DNA from: Aliidiomarina sp047920995
Lineage (GTDB): Bacteria; Pseudomonadota; Gammaproteobacteria; Enterobacterales; Alteromonadaceae
Assembly (NCBI RefSeq): GCF_047920995.1
Contig: NZ_JBLRWZ010000001.1
Coordinates: 62,001-126,000, forward strand
DNA length: 64,000 nucleotides
Direction of reading: 5' to 3'
The position numbers and the translations under genes are program-made. Of this stretch, positions 34,991 to 44,399 are shown in pieces (positions within the stretch are counted from its first letter, which is position 1; each line of letters opens with the position of its first letter). Under the pieces are notes generated by a model, which ran no database searches, was not told the DNA's origin, and saw only the letters and a list, made by a program, of their open reading frames with translations.

Positions 34991-36574
34991 TTATTCCTCT
35001 CGCGTAACGCGCAGCACTTCTTCTAACGCAGTAATGCCGGAAAGTACTTTATCACGGCCATCTTGGCGAATGCCCGGCGCTATTTTACGAACATAACGTT
35101 CAATCGCCTGCTCGCCTTTACCGTTGTGCACGAGCTCACGCACTTGCTCATCCACCATGAGCATCTCATGGATACCTGTGCGGCCGCGGTAGCCGGTATG
35201 GTTGCACTTTGCACAACCTTTGGGACGATACAGATGAACAGGCTCTGCGCTACTTACACCAAGTAATTCACACTCTTCTGCAGAAGCGGTATGCGGCTGT
35301 TTACAATCTTTGCACAGCGTACGCACTAAGCGCTGGGAAATTACCGCTAACAAGCTAGACGATAGTAAGAATGGCTCGATACCCATGTCTTCCAAACGTG
35401 TGAGGGCGCCAGCGGCGGTGTTGGTGTGCAAGGTGGATAGTACTAAGTGGCCAGTAAGTGACGCTTGCACCGCAATTTGCGCGGTTTCACTATCACGAAT
35501 TTCACCTACCATCACCACATCCGGATCTTGCCGTAAAATGGCCCGTAGCCCGCGCGCAAAGGTCATATCTACCCGCGCATTCACCTGCATTTGGCCAATC
35601 CCTTCAAGGGCATACTCAATTGGGTCTTCCACCGTTAAGATATTGCGATCTTTAGTGTTAATTTCCGAAAGCCCCGCATACAGAGTGGTACTTTTACCGG
35701 AACCCGTAGGCCCTGTTACTAAAATAATGCCATGCGGCTTATGAATCAGTTCTGAGAATATTTTTCGGTTAGCGGCGGTCATGCCTAGCTGCGTTAAATC
35801 TAAGCGGGCATTGTTCTTATCAAGTAAACGTAATACCACTCGCTCACCATGGTTAGATGGCATGGTAGATACCCGCACATCAACCGCACGGCCAGCAATC
35901 AATAATGAAATACGGCCATCTTGCGGTAACCGTTTTTCCGCAATATCAAGCTGCGCCATTACCTTAATACGCGATACTAATAAGCTGGCAAGCTTACGAT
36001 TCGGCCGTAAAATTTCTCGCAGTACACCATCTACGCGAAAGCGGATTACCAAATCTTTCTCGAAGGTTTCGATATGAATATCAGAAGCACCTTCTTTAAT
36101 AGCTTCACTGAGCATCGCGTTGATCAGTTTAATAATCGGCGCATCATCTTCACTATCGAGTAGATCTTCCGTTTGCGGTAATTCTTCCGCCAAAGAAAAT
36201 AAATTCACTTCATTACCGATATCCTCCATCAACTGCTTCGCTTCCGAAGAATCCCGTTGATAGGCTTGGCTGAGTAAGCTATCGAAATCAGCAGCCGGGT
36301 GCACCTGCACTTGGAATGGCTGGCTTAATAAACGCCGCACTTCATGCAGTGTTTGCGGTTTAGGATAACTGCGGCTATGCAGAATCGGCTGCTCATCTTG
36401 GTAAGTGAGCACCACCGAAAAGCGCTTGGCAAACGCATAAGGCAAGCGCTTATGCGGGCTATCTTCGCTCACTTCATCAAGTTCAGCCTCATTCGGCAAC
36501 TGCTCAATTGCTTGCTTTACCGAGTTGCTGTCCGCTTCAATAAAACCGGTTTGCGGTGCTTGCTGCTCGCCCAT
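34991..36574 (-). CDS. gspE: Type II secretion ATPase GspE
   Basis: The cytoplasmic motor ATPase of 527 residues. It has an N-terminal domain that binds GspL, Walker A GPTGSGKSTTLYAGL near 275, the Asp box EDPIEYALEGIGQ, Walker B DPDVVMVGEIRD and a His box LVLSTLHTN. The zinc-binding tetracysteine of GspE (CKDC and CAKC, about 34 residues apart) is intact. Its ATG shares one base with the gspD stop. Confidence 0.97.
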   Translation of the reverse strand: MGEQQAPQTGFIEADSNSVKQAIEQLPNEAELDEVSEDSPHKRLPYAFAKRFSVVLTYQDEQPILHSRSYPKPQTLHEVRRLLSQPFQVQVHPAADFDSLLSQAYQRDSSEAKQLMEDIGNEVNLFSLAEELPQTEDLLDSEDDAPIIKLINAMLSEAIKEGASDIHIETFEKDLVIRFRVDGVLREILRPNRKLASLLVSRIKVMAQLDIAEKRLPQDGRISLLIAGRAVDVRVSTMPSNHGERVVLRLLDKNNARLDLTQLGMTAANRKIFSELIHKPHGIILVTGPTGSGKSTTLYAGLSEINTKDRNILTVEDPIEYALEGIGQMQVNARVDMTFARGLRAILRQDPDVVMVGEIRDSETAQIAVQASLTGHLVLSTLHTNTAAGALTRLEDMGIEPFLLSSSLLAVISQRLVRTLCKDCKQPHTASAEECELLGVSSAEPVHLYRPKGCAKCNHTGYRGRTGIHEMLMVDEQVRELVHNGKGEQAIERYVRKIAPGIRQDGRDKVLSGITALEEVLRVTREE

Positions 36575-38664
36575 TACTGGCCTCCGCGTTCTGCTTCACG
36601 GCGGAGTTCTTCAGTTTCTCGGCGCCATTCATCAAGGAAACGCTGATATTCGAGCGGTAAATCGGCATCATCGCCCCACTCGGGTAATACCGGAACAATA
36701 TCGTTGCGGCGCAATGAAATTCCACGTTGGCGCTGTTCAATCTGTTGCGCACGAATGTAGCTATACTTGCGCTCGCTCAATTGCCCCATTCGCGTATCAT
36801 CACGAATAATAGTAGGGCGAATGAACACCATAAGGTTACGTTTGCGCGTAGTTACGCTGGTTGATTTGAATAAATGGCCAAACAGCGGAATATCACCCAG
36901 TAACGGAACCTTCGATAGGCTTTCCTGGACATCTTCATCAATCAAGCCACCAAGCACAATAGTTTCACCATCACGAGCCAATACTGTGGTGCTTAATTCC
37001 CGCTTGTTAAACGTGATATCCACTGCAGTTGAACCTGCAACACTAGAAACTTCTTGCTCAATAATCAGTTGCACCGAATCACCTTCGTTAATTTGCGGTG
37101 TTACCCGCAACCGCACACCTACTTCTTGGCGGTTAATGGTTTGGAACGGATTATCGTTATTCGCACTTGCTGTAGAGCCTGAAAGTGTTGGCACTTCTTG
37201 GCCCACTAAGATGCTTGCCTCTTGGTTATCAAGGGTAGTAATACTCGGTGCTGAAAGAATATTGGAATTGGTAGTAGTAGCAACCGCTTGCACTACTGCC
37301 GCCCAGCCGTCTTGTACTGTACCTAACAACAAGCCATTGGCATTACCGAGTAAATTCGCTAGTAAGGTGAAATCACCTGGCCGATCTGGTTCGCGAGTAG
37401 TAAATTCATTGCCTGCGTTATCCACGCGAGTTACTTCTGAGCCACGTTGCGTTCGTGCCGCCAATGCGCCCACGCCGAGTTGACCAATAGGTACCATTTG
37501 GCCGTTACTATGTTGCATTAGGCCAATATCTTCGCTGCCCCACTGAATCCCGAAGTTAGTGCCATCGCCTTCGAATACTTCAACGATAATCGCCTCTACT
37601 AATACCTGTGCACGGCGAATATCCAGTTGACTAATAACCCCTTCAATGGCGCGAATTACATCTAACTGCGCGGTAACCACAATGGCGTTGGTAGATTCAT
37701 GGGCTTCAATGCTTACCTCGCCGGCACGCCGCTGCTGACCCTGGCGCGCACTAGTGCCACCACTGCCGCCTGATGCTACTGCGCGCTCTTCAGCAATAAT
37801 GGTATCGGTCATACCACGTAGTAACTGCACCATATCTTCAGCTTTCGCATAACGAAGATAGAAAACGCGCGTGTTGCCGCTGGTTTGCATTTCTGTATCT
37901 AGCTGAGTAATTAACCGAACTACACGCTCGCGAGCGCGGGGTTCACCGCTTACCAACACGCGATTGGTGCGTTCATCCGCAGCAATACGTGGAATTAATA
38001 ATTCCGGAGTGCCTGAGGTTTGCTGAAAAATACTTTGTGCAATGCGCACCATTTCTGCTGCAGAAGCATGCTTCAATTGCACCACTTCAACATCTGAATT
38101 GCCCGCGCGATCTACGCGCTGAATAATTTCCGCTAACCGATTCAACAACGAAGCCCGACCAGATAGCATTACCACGTTCGATGGATCGTAAGTCATTACG
38201 GCACCGCCGCTCGTTTGCTCGTTCAACTGGCGTAGCAAAGGTCCAAGTTCACGAACGGTTACATTTTGCAGGGGAATCACCCGCAACACCCATTCATCAC
38301 CACTGTAGCTATCGTCATCTACCACAGGAACTGGCGAAGATTTCGCATCACGATCCCGAATAACCTTGAGAACGTTGTTGTCCATGCGCACCACGGCATA
38401 CCCGTAAACTTCCAATACGTTTAAAAAGAAACTGTAATATTGCTCGCGATCCATTGAGTAGTAGCTACGCACATTAATACGCCCACGCACTTCCGGATCA
38501 ATAATAATGGTTTCTTCTAGGTTTCGGCTTACGGCCTGAATAAACTCGTTAATATCGGTGTTTTTGAAGCTTGCAGAAAACTCCTCTTGCGATATCGCGC
38601 TTGTTGGCACTAGGGCAATACTTGCGGCAAATGTAAGAGAAAATAATCGAGATAGCATGCGCAT
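36574..38664 (-). CDS. gspD: Type II secretion outer-membrane secretin GspD
   Basis: Forms the outer-membrane channel. The 696-residue precursor has a signal peptide (SLTFAASIALVPTSAIS), the N0 domain (FSASFKNTDINEFIQAVSRN), repeated N1-N3 domains to about 360, and the secretin core with VGQEVPTLSG and the C-terminal VPLLGDIPLFGHLFK motif. A Gly/Ser-rich loop in N3 (SGGSGGTSARQGQQ) is usual. No pilotin gene is present nearby. It is 11 bp downstream of gspC. Confidence 0.97.
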   Translation of the reverse strand: MRMLSRLFSLTFAASIALVPTSAISQEEFSASFKNTDINEFIQAVSRNLEETIIIDPEVRGRINVRSYYSMDREQYYSFFLNVLEVYGYAVVRMDNNVLKVIRDRDAKSSPVPVVDDDSYSGDEWVLRVIPLQNVTVRELGPLLRQLNEQTSGGAVMTYDPSNVVMLSGRASLLNRLAEIIQRVDRAGNSDVEVVQLKHASAAEMVRIAQSIFQQTSGTPELLIPRIAADERTNRVLVSGEPRARERVVRLITQLDTEMQTSGNTRVFYLRYAKAEDMVQLLRGMTDTIIAEERAVASGGSGGTSARQGQQRRAGEVSIEAHESTNAIVVTAQLDVIRAIEGVISQLDIRRAQVLVEAIIVEVFEGDGTNFGIQWGSEDIGLMQHSNGQMVPIGQLGVGALAARTQRGSEVTRVDNAGNEFTTREPDRPGDFTLLANLLGNANGLLLGTVQDGWAAVVQAVATTTNSNILSAPSITTLDNQEASILVGQEVPTLSGSTASANNDNPFQTINRQEVGVRLRVTPQINEGDSVQLIIEQEVSSVAGSTAVDITFNKRELSTTVLARDGETIVLGGLIDEDVQESLSKVPLLGDIPLFGHLFKSTSVTTRKRNLMVFIRPTIIRDDTRMGQLSERKYSYIRAQQIEQRQRGISLRRNDIVPVLPEWGDDADLPLEYQRFLDEWRRETEELRREAERGGQ

Positions 38665-38675
38665 GTTGATCTTAC

Positions 38676-39662
38676 CTATTCGTTAGGAATACTTAATTCT
38701 AGTTCTACTAAATCACCGTTGCGAAGCACCACAACGGTGGCGCTAGAAAGCAATTCGAGTTCATTCATTAAAGCCAATGCTTCTGCAGCATTGGTTAGAT
38801 CGTAACCATTTAAGCTCATCGCGATGTCACCATCTTGAAAGCCTGCGGCACGAAATAATTCTGGGCTTGCCTTCGGAGAAAGCCGGTAGCCAACTAACTC
38901 ACCCTCTCGTTGCACGGGGGTAATGTTGATGAGGTCATTAATATTGGTGTAATTCACCTCACCAATAGATTGTGGTAGCTCTCCGCTAGTGGCTGTATTT
39001 ACTGGCGGAACTGGGGCTGCCCGTGCAGGGGCTGAACTGGTAAGTGAAAGCCCGCCATCGGAACCATCGCGGCCATCTAACATTAGGGTTTCTAATCGGC
39101 CATTGTTTTCAAGAATAATGCGATCCGAATAAATCTCTCGTATAACCGCGCGGCTTGAGGAAATCGTTTCATCAATAATGTAGGTATTTTGATTACCACC
39201 TTGCTGAATAATTGCCGCTGAACGGCTTGGCGTGGATGCTGCAGTAACTCCCACCAAAGTGATATTCAAAGTAGTTTGCGGCGCATCTTGCGGCTGCGAA
39301 CGGGTTGGCGCAGCAGCGCCTCGTTCCCCAAATAGATTCATCTGTGTAATACGTTGGGTTTGCAGTGGTTGCGCGCGCTGTGTGCCACTTGGTGCGGCAG
39401 ACACATTTAAGGATGTGGGTTCTGGTGGTGCGAGCATTTGCCACGTAATAGCCGCTGCAAGCCAAGCAGCCCAGAGCAACAACACTATTGCGATAGCGTT
39501 TATGGCAAGCTTAAACAAACGCTGTGGAGATGCGCTGATGCCTGTTCCTAATTGCCCTATTGCAGATTGCCCTGTTGCGGATTGCCCCGTTGTGGATAAC
39601 CCTACTCTGGTTTTTTTAAAGGCGAAACGCTGCAAGGAAAATGTTTTTTTCATATATCTCAT
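38676..39662 (-). CDS. gspC: Type II secretion protein GspC
   Basis: Connects the inner-membrane platform to the secretin. The 328-residue protein has a cytoplasmic tail, one membrane helix at about 53-75 (LAINAIAIVLLLWAAWLAAA), the periplasmic homology region (MNLFGE, then LVGVTAASTPSRSAAII) and a C-terminal PDZ domain (GYRLSPKASPELFRAAGFQD). The tail carries four pentapeptide repeats (TTGQS, ATGQS, AIGQL, GTGIS) just before the helix. It is the first gene of the gsp operon; ATG 39653 is an alternative start. Confidence 0.93.
   Translation of the reverse strand: MRYMKKTFSLQRFAFKKTRVGLSTTGQSATGQSAIGQLGTGISASPQRLFKLAINAIAIVLLLWAAWLAAAITWQMLAPPEPTSLNVSAAPSGTQRAQPLQTQRITQMNLFGERGAAAPTRSQPQDAPQTTLNITLVGVTAASTPSRSAAIIQQGGNQNTYIIDETISSSRAVIREIYSDRIILENNGRLETLMLDGRDGSDGGLSLTSSAPARAAPVPPVNTATSGELPQSIGEVNYTNINDLINITPVQREGELVGYRLSPKASPELFRAAGFQDGDIAMSLNGYDLTNAAEALALMNELELLSSATVVVLRNGDLVELELSIPNE
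39550..39594 (-). repeat. 15-bp repeats in gspC
   Basis: Three contiguous 15-bp units (39550-39564, 39565-39579, 39580-39594), with plus-strand consensus GATTGCCCTGTTGCG, encode the pentapeptide repeats of the GspC cytoplasmic tail. They keep frame. Confidence 0.85.
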
Positions 39663-39685
39663 GCCTAAACGGCTATTAAATTTTT

Positions 39686-39715
39686 GTTATAATATAGTTC
39701 ATTCTAGCCTGCTAA
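39686..39715 (-). promoter_or_regulatory. Candidate gsp operon promoter
   Basis: On the minus strand TTAGCA (39715-39710) and TATAAC (39691-39686) are spaced 18 bp, 23 bp before the gspC ATG. The -10 region is unusually AT-rich. It lies in the region shared with divergent hslR. Confidence 0.45.
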
Positions 39716-39811
39716 TGTTCGAACAACAATGCGCAAAGGTGTAAAAATCTCCAAGTCTAAATGCTACACTAACAAGCATTCATTCCGGTATTCATTACGA
39801 AGGTATTACAG

Positions 39812-40198
39812 ATGGCTGATGCAGCTGCAGTGCGCCTCGATAAATGGCTTTGGGCCGCCCGTTTTTTTAAAACTCGAGGCTTGGCCCGAGGTGCTGTGCA
39901 GGCAGGTAAAGTAACCTACAATGGCCAGCGAAGTAAACCCGCTAAATTAGTTGAAGTAGGTGCGGTAATTGTTACCCCTAGGGGCTTTGATAGTATGGAA
40001 ATTAATGTACTCGCGCTCAGCGAACAGCGCAAGAACGCCACCGAAGCGCAGAAGTTATATGCCGAAACAGCGGCTAGTGAAAAGCAACGTGCTGAGAATG
40101 CTGCTGCGCGCAAGCTACAGCAAATGTATAATCCCCATCCAGACCACCGCCCTGATAAAAAAGAGCGGCGCGAGCTCATTAAATTTAAGCATCAGTAA
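39812..40198 (+). CDS. hslR: Ribosome-associated heat-shock protein Hsp15
   Basis: Binds free 50S subunits carrying a stalled nascent chain and helps recycle them. The 128-residue protein has an S4 RNA-binding domain at the start (VRLDKWLWAARFFKTRGLA, then AGKVTYNGQRSKPAKLVEVG) and a basic C-terminal helix (PDKKERRELIKFKH). AAGG precedes the ATG. hslO follows after 11 bp, as in enteric bacteria and vibrios; the pair is divergent from the gsp operon, also as in vibrios. Confidence 0.95.
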   Translation: MADAAAVRLDKWLWAARFFKTRGLARGAVQAGKVTYNGQRSKPAKLVEVGAVIVTPRGFDSMEINVLALSEQRKNATEAQKLYAETAASEKQRAENAAARKLQQMYNPHPDHRPDKKERRELIKFKHQ

Positions 40199-40209
40199 CA
40201 GGATCCAAT

Positions 40210-41079
40210 ATGTCTGTACAACAAGATTCAATTGCCCGCTTTTCGTTCACCAACCATGATGTACGTGGCGAACTGGTGCGCTTACAAAATAGCTATAAAA
40301 GCTTACTGCAAGGGCACGATTATCCACAATCGGTGCAACAGTTACTAGGCGAATTGATGGCTGTTACCAGCTTACTTACCGCTACTTTGAAGTTTGCAGG
40401 GCACATTAATGTGCAAATTCAAGGCACAGGCCCGTTAAATTACGCCACAGTAAATGGCAGCCATAACCTTGAACTACGAGGTGCAGCGCGCCTAACAGAA
40501 GCCCCAACCGGAAGCTCTTTTCGTGATTTAGTAGGCGATGGCGCGTATTTGGTAATTACCTTAACCCCCGAACAAGGCGAGAAATATCAAGGAGTTGTTG
40601 GTATTGAGGGTGATTCGTTAAGTTCAGCTGTAGAAAGCTATTTCCTGCAATCTGAGCAACTACCCACACGAATTTGGCTGTTTGCTGATCCAGGCCAAGG
40701 CGTGGCGGCAGGTTTATTTTTGCAGGTACTACCAGCGGGCACCAACACTGGCTCAAGCTTTGAACACGTAAATGCATTGGCAGCTACCATTACTGCGCAA
40801 GAACTGTATCAGTTATCTACAGAAGAAGTGTTGCACCGTTTATATCATGAAGAACAAGTAGAACTTTACCCCGAGCAAGCCGTGCAGTTTTTCTGTGGTT
40901 GTTCGCGGGAAAAAACTGCAGCAGCACTGCGCAATGTTCCACTTGCCGAGTTACATAACATTATTGCGCAAGATGGTGAGCTACGTTTAACCTGTGATTA
41001 CTGCCTTACAGATTACGTATATAACAGCTTCGATGTGGAAGCGTTAAAAGCACATACTGCGCCCTCTCAGGCGCAGTAA
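40210..41079 (+). CDS. hslO: Redox-regulated chaperone Hsp33
   Basis: Holdase chaperone switched on by oxidation and unfolding. The 289-residue protein has the substrate-binding N-terminal domain and a C-terminal zinc centre with the four Cys ligands in FFCGCSREK (near 231-233) and CDYCLTDY (near 264-267). It is the second gene of the hslRO pair. A small GC-rich stem (41056-41077) overlaps its stop codon but lacks a T run. Confidence 0.96.
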   Translation: MSVQQDSIARFSFTNHDVRGELVRLQNSYKSLLQGHDYPQSVQQLLGELMAVTSLLTATLKFAGHINVQIQGTGPLNYATVNGSHNLELRGAARLTEAPTGSSFRDLVGDGAYLVITLTPEQGEKYQGVVGIEGDSLSSAVESYFLQSEQLPTRIWLFADPGQGVAAGLFLQVLPAGTNTGSSFEHVNALAATITAQELYQLSTEEVLHRLYHEEQVELYPEQAVQFFCGCSREKTAAALRNVPLAELHNIIAQDGELRLTCDYCLTDYVYNSFDVEALKAHTAPSQAQ

Positions 41080-41118
41080 TCGGTGCTATTAAACTTCGCT
41101 GCTATTAGCGTGGTTGTA

Positions 41119-42573
41119 TTAGCGTTTCTTCACAAACTTCAGCAAGCGCTTACGCTTACGTTGTTGCGATAGGGTAAGATTATTTTTCTTGCCCGCGAAT
41201 GGGTTCTTACCCTCGCGGAACTCTACTTTGATTGGTGTACCCATTAGTTTTAGTGATTTGCGGAAGTAGTTAATAAGATAACGCTTATAACTATTCGGCA
41301 AATCGGTAACTTGGTTACCATGCACCACAATTAATGGTGGGTTGTAACCGCCGGCATGGGCAAATTTCAGTTTTACTCTGCGCCCACGTACTAATGGTGG
41401 CTGGTGTTCTTCTTGCGCCGATTCCATAATACGCGTGAGCTGCGCTGTGCTAACTCGCTGGGTAGCACTGGAATAAGCCTCTTGCACCGATTCAAATAAA
41501 TGCCCAACGTTGGTACCGTGCAAAGCAGAAATGAAGTGCAAGCGGGCGAAATCAACGAAGCCCAAGCGGCGATCAAGCTCTTGCTTAATCCACTCTTTTG
41601 CTTCGGTATCGAGCCCATCCCACTTATTTACTGCAAGTACAACTGAACGGCCAGCATTCAACACAAAACCGAGCAAATTCAAATCTTGGTCACTAATGGT
41701 TTCCCGGGCGTCGATCACCAAAATAACAACGTTGGCACCTTCAATTGCTTGCAGGGTTTTCACCACAGAATACTTTTCCACAGCCATATCAATGCGGCCG
41801 CGGCGGCGAACACCGGCGGTGTCGATCAGAACATATTCACGCCCTTCTCGTTCCATTGGAATGTATACGCTATCTCGCGTGGTGCCAGGCATATCGAACA
41901 CTACTACCCGCTCTTCACCAAGAATACGATTGGTAAGGGTAGATTTTCCCACATTTGGGCGGCCAATAATGGCCAACTTAATGGGCTGCGCTTGTAACCG
42001 CGCAATCTCTGCCTCTGCATCTTCCTCGGTAAGCTCTGTTGCTACTGCCTCTTCCTGGTTTTGCAACATATCAGGGAACTGGTTTGCCAACGGATCGAGC
42101 GTAGCACGCAGCAACTGGCTAATACCGCGTCCATGAGCGGCTGCAATTTGCCATACATCACCAAGGCCCAGGCTAAAGAAATCGGCCGATGCTGCATCTG
42201 CATCGATACCATCAACCTTGTTCACTACCAAATGAATTTTCTTGTTTTGTTTACGTAGGTAATCAGCAATAAATTCATCTGCGGCAGTAATGCCCTCGCG
42301 GGCATCCACTAAAAACATCACTACATCGGCTTCATCAACCGCTTGCAGCGATTGCCGAGCCATCATTAAATCAAGGCCTTCTTCTTTGCCGTGAATACCA
42401 CCGGTATCCACAACAACGAATTTATAATCATCATAACGACCTTGGCCATACTGCCGATCTCGAGTTAACCCCGGGAAATCAGCAACCAGTGCATCACGGC
42501 TTTGGGTAAGCCGATTGAATAATGTAGATTTGCCCACATTCGGGCGGCCAACCAATGCGATCACTGGTAACAT
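41119..42573 (-). CDS. der: Ribosome biogenesis GTPase Der (EngA)
   Basis: Essential GTPase for 50S assembly. The 484-residue protein has two tandem G domains, each with its own P-loop (GRPNVGKSTLFNRL at 8 and GRPNVGKSTLTNRI near 200), DTGG/DTAG switch II motifs and NKVD/NKWD specificity motifs, then a C-terminal KH-like domain and a basic tail (LSQQRKRKRLLKFVKKR). It ends the minus-strand block from yfgM, 2 bp after bamB. Confidence 0.97.
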   Translation of the reverse strand: MLPVIALVGRPNVGKSTLFNRLTQSRDALVADFPGLTRDRQYGQGRYDDYKFVVVDTGGIHGKEEGLDLMMARQSLQAVDEADVVMFLVDAREGITAADEFIADYLRKQNKKIHLVVNKVDGIDADAASADFFSLGLGDVWQIAAAHGRGISQLLRATLDPLANQFPDMLQNQEEAVATELTEEDAEAEIARLQAQPIKLAIIGRPNVGKSTLTNRILGEERVVVFDMPGTTRDSVYIPMEREGREYVLIDTAGVRRRGRIDMAVEKYSVVKTLQAIEGANVVILVIDARETISDQDLNLLGFVLNAGRSVVLAVNKWDGLDTEAKEWIKQELDRRLGFVDFARLHFISALHGTNVGHLFESVQEAYSSATQRVSTAQLTRIMESAQEEHQPPLVRGRRVKLKFAHAGGYNPPLIVVHGNQVTDLPNSYKRYLINYFRKSLKLMGTPIKVEFREGKNPFAGKKNNLTLSQQRKRKRLLKFVKKR

Positions 42574-42575
42574 GC

Positions 42576-43763
42576 TTATTTTACTCGCTGTGAAACTGCG
42601 TAAATATAACCCTTGGCATCTTGCACATAGAGTATATCGTCGGCAACTATCGGTGCCGACTGAAGGGCTACATCATCATTTAACTCTAAACGGCCAGCTA
42701 AAGTACCACTGGTGCGATTGAACCAGTGTAAGTAGCCGAAGCGATCGCCAGAAATTAAATATTGGCCAATTACCGCAGGTTCGGTAAGGCTACGATTGAA
42801 GAGATCCGAATTCCGCCACCGCTCAAGACCATTGTTGCGGTCTATACTGAGCATGTGGCTATCTTGATTTACTAAGGCAATGCGATTTACTGCGAGCACA
42901 GGCGAACGCCAAGCGCCGTGATTTTGTTTCCAAACCACTTCACCTGAACGTAAATCCAAGGCTACAAGTTCACCATTGAATGCACTCATCACAAAATTAG
43001 TGCCCAATACTAAAGGTGCGCCATCCACATCAACTAAACGCTCTAGTTCAGTAGAACCTGATGGTGTTGCTAAGCGCTCTTCCCAGGCTAATTGGCCATT
43101 CTGGCTTAGTAGCACTACTGCTTTGCCGGTTGCTGAACCAAAAATCACACCGCCACTGGCAATTACTGGGCGCGATACGCCACGCAAAGAAAGTAGCGCT
43201 ACTTCCTCTTCGTGTAGCCACTGCTGTTCGCCAGTACGAGCAGACAGGGCAACGATATAGCCGCTACCTAAATGCAATACCACGCGGCCTTCGCCTACTG
43301 ATGGTGCCGAGAGCACCTCACCAGGAACGCGCTGTTCCCACTGCACTTCACCAGTATCGCTATCTAGGGCATACACTTTGCCGTTCTCTGAGCCTACGAA
43401 CAACATAGAACCAGCAGCAGTGATGCCACTTAAGCGTGCCGGTTCGCCACGGAACCAACGATTAAGAATACCTGCTCGGCCACCTAAGCGTTGTTGCCAT
43501 ACGCGCTGGCCATTATCTTTGTTCAGTGCAACCACAAGGCCATGCCAATCAGCAGCGAAAATAAGGTTATCTTGCACTTGCGGCGCTAACCGAGAATAGT
43601 GTTCACCGGCACCGGTACCAACACGGGTTCGCCAAATAACGGTAGTATCTACTTCCGCTGAAATGGTGTTTAACTCGGCGTAAGTTGGCCCTTCAACTGA
43701 AGAACATGCAGCTAAAAAGCTTGCAGCTGCTATTACGCCGAGCCAACGTTTAAATCCAATCAT
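42576..43763 (-). CDS. bamB: Outer-membrane assembly lipoprotein BamB
   Basis: Lipoprotein of the BAM complex that inserts beta-barrel proteins. The 395-residue precursor has a lipobox (AASFLAACSS) and eight PQQ-like beta-propeller repeats, for example VVALNKDNGQRVWQ, VYALDSDTGEVQWEQ and LVALDLRSGEVVWKQ. Its ATG overlaps the yfgM stop by one base. Gene order yfgM-bamB-der is conserved in gammaproteobacteria. Confidence 0.97.
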   Translation of the reverse strand: MIGFKRWLGVIAAASFLAACSSVEGPTYAELNTISAEVDTTVIWRTRVGTGAGEHYSRLAPQVQDNLIFAADWHGLVVALNKDNGQRVWQQRLGGRAGILNRWFRGEPARLSGITAAGSMLFVGSENGKVYALDSDTGEVQWEQRVPGEVLSAPSVGEGRVVLHLGSGYIVALSARTGEQQWLHEEEVALLSLRGVSRPVIASGGVIFGSATGKAVVLLSQNGQLAWEERLATPSGSTELERLVDVDGAPLVLGTNFVMSAFNGELVALDLRSGEVVWKQNHGAWRSPVLAVNRIALVNQDSHMLSIDRNNGLERWRNSDLFNRSLTEPAVIGQYLISGDRFGYLHWFNRTSGTLAGRLELNDDVALQSAPIVADDILYVQDAKGYIYAVSQRVK

Positions 43764-44380
43764 TATCGACCTGCCAGATTATCAATTTTCATTTGCAGAT
43801 AAGGTGAAGCATTTTCACCTTGGCGTGAAGCCGCAACTTCATAAGCATCTCGCGCGGCTTCATAATTACCCTGCGCAACGTACAAATCACCCTGCACTTC
43901 GCTTACTAAGCCAGTGAAAGCGGCACTTGTTACTGCATTTAAGTGGCTTTCGGCGTTGCTGAAATCACCTGTAGCAATGGCTACACGAGCTAATCGCACG
44001 TTAATAAGCGCACGCAGTTCATCTACGCGAGTAGCATTCAGCGCATTGCTTAAATGCTCTTGCGCGGTTGTTAAATCAGCGTTATTCACTGCCACTTGGG
44101 CCAATTGTAAATGCGCTAATGCGGCCTGCTCGGTATTGCCAAGCTCAGCAGCTAATTGTTGCGCTTGGCCAAAGGCTACATCATCTTCAGCGAATTGCAG
44201 CGAATCAATAATTTCTTGATACGCGGTAGTACGATCTTGTGCTGCAGCAAGCTGGTTATCTTGGTAATACCGCCAGCCGAATAAAGAACCTAGCCCAATT
44301 ACAAGGCCAGCTACTACCCATGGGGCATATTCCTTAATAAACTTTTTAATCTGTTCAACTTGTTGATCTTCGTTTTCCAC
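43763..44380 (-). CDS. yfgM: YfgM family tetratricopeptide membrane protein
   Basis: The 205-residue protein has a cytoplasmic N-terminus (DQQVEQIKKFIKEYAPW), a membrane helix at about 18-36 and a periplasmic TPR-like domain (AALAHLQLAQVAVNNADLTT). Escherichia coli YfgM associates with PpiD and the Sec translocon and helps hand over secreted proteins. It lies between hisS (19 bp) and bamB (1-bp overlap), as in many relatives. Confidence 0.93.
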   Translation of the reverse strand: MENEDQQVEQIKKFIKEYAPWVVAGLVIGLGSLFGWRYYQDNQLAAAQDRTTAYQEIIDSLQFAEDDVAFGQAQQLAAELGNTEQAALAHLQLAQVAVNNADLTTAQEHLSNALNATRVDELRALINVRLARVAIATGDFSNAESHLNAVTSAAFTGLVSEVQGDLYVAQGNYEAARDAYEVAASRQGENASPYLQMKIDNLAGR

Positions 44381-44399
44381 CGCTATTCCCTCTTGTTCT

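Noticed and set aside
41056..41077. ACTGCGCC/GGCGCAGT stem over the hslO stop codon as a terminator.
   Set aside because: The stem is good, but what follows (AATCGGTGC) is not a T run, so I did not call it.
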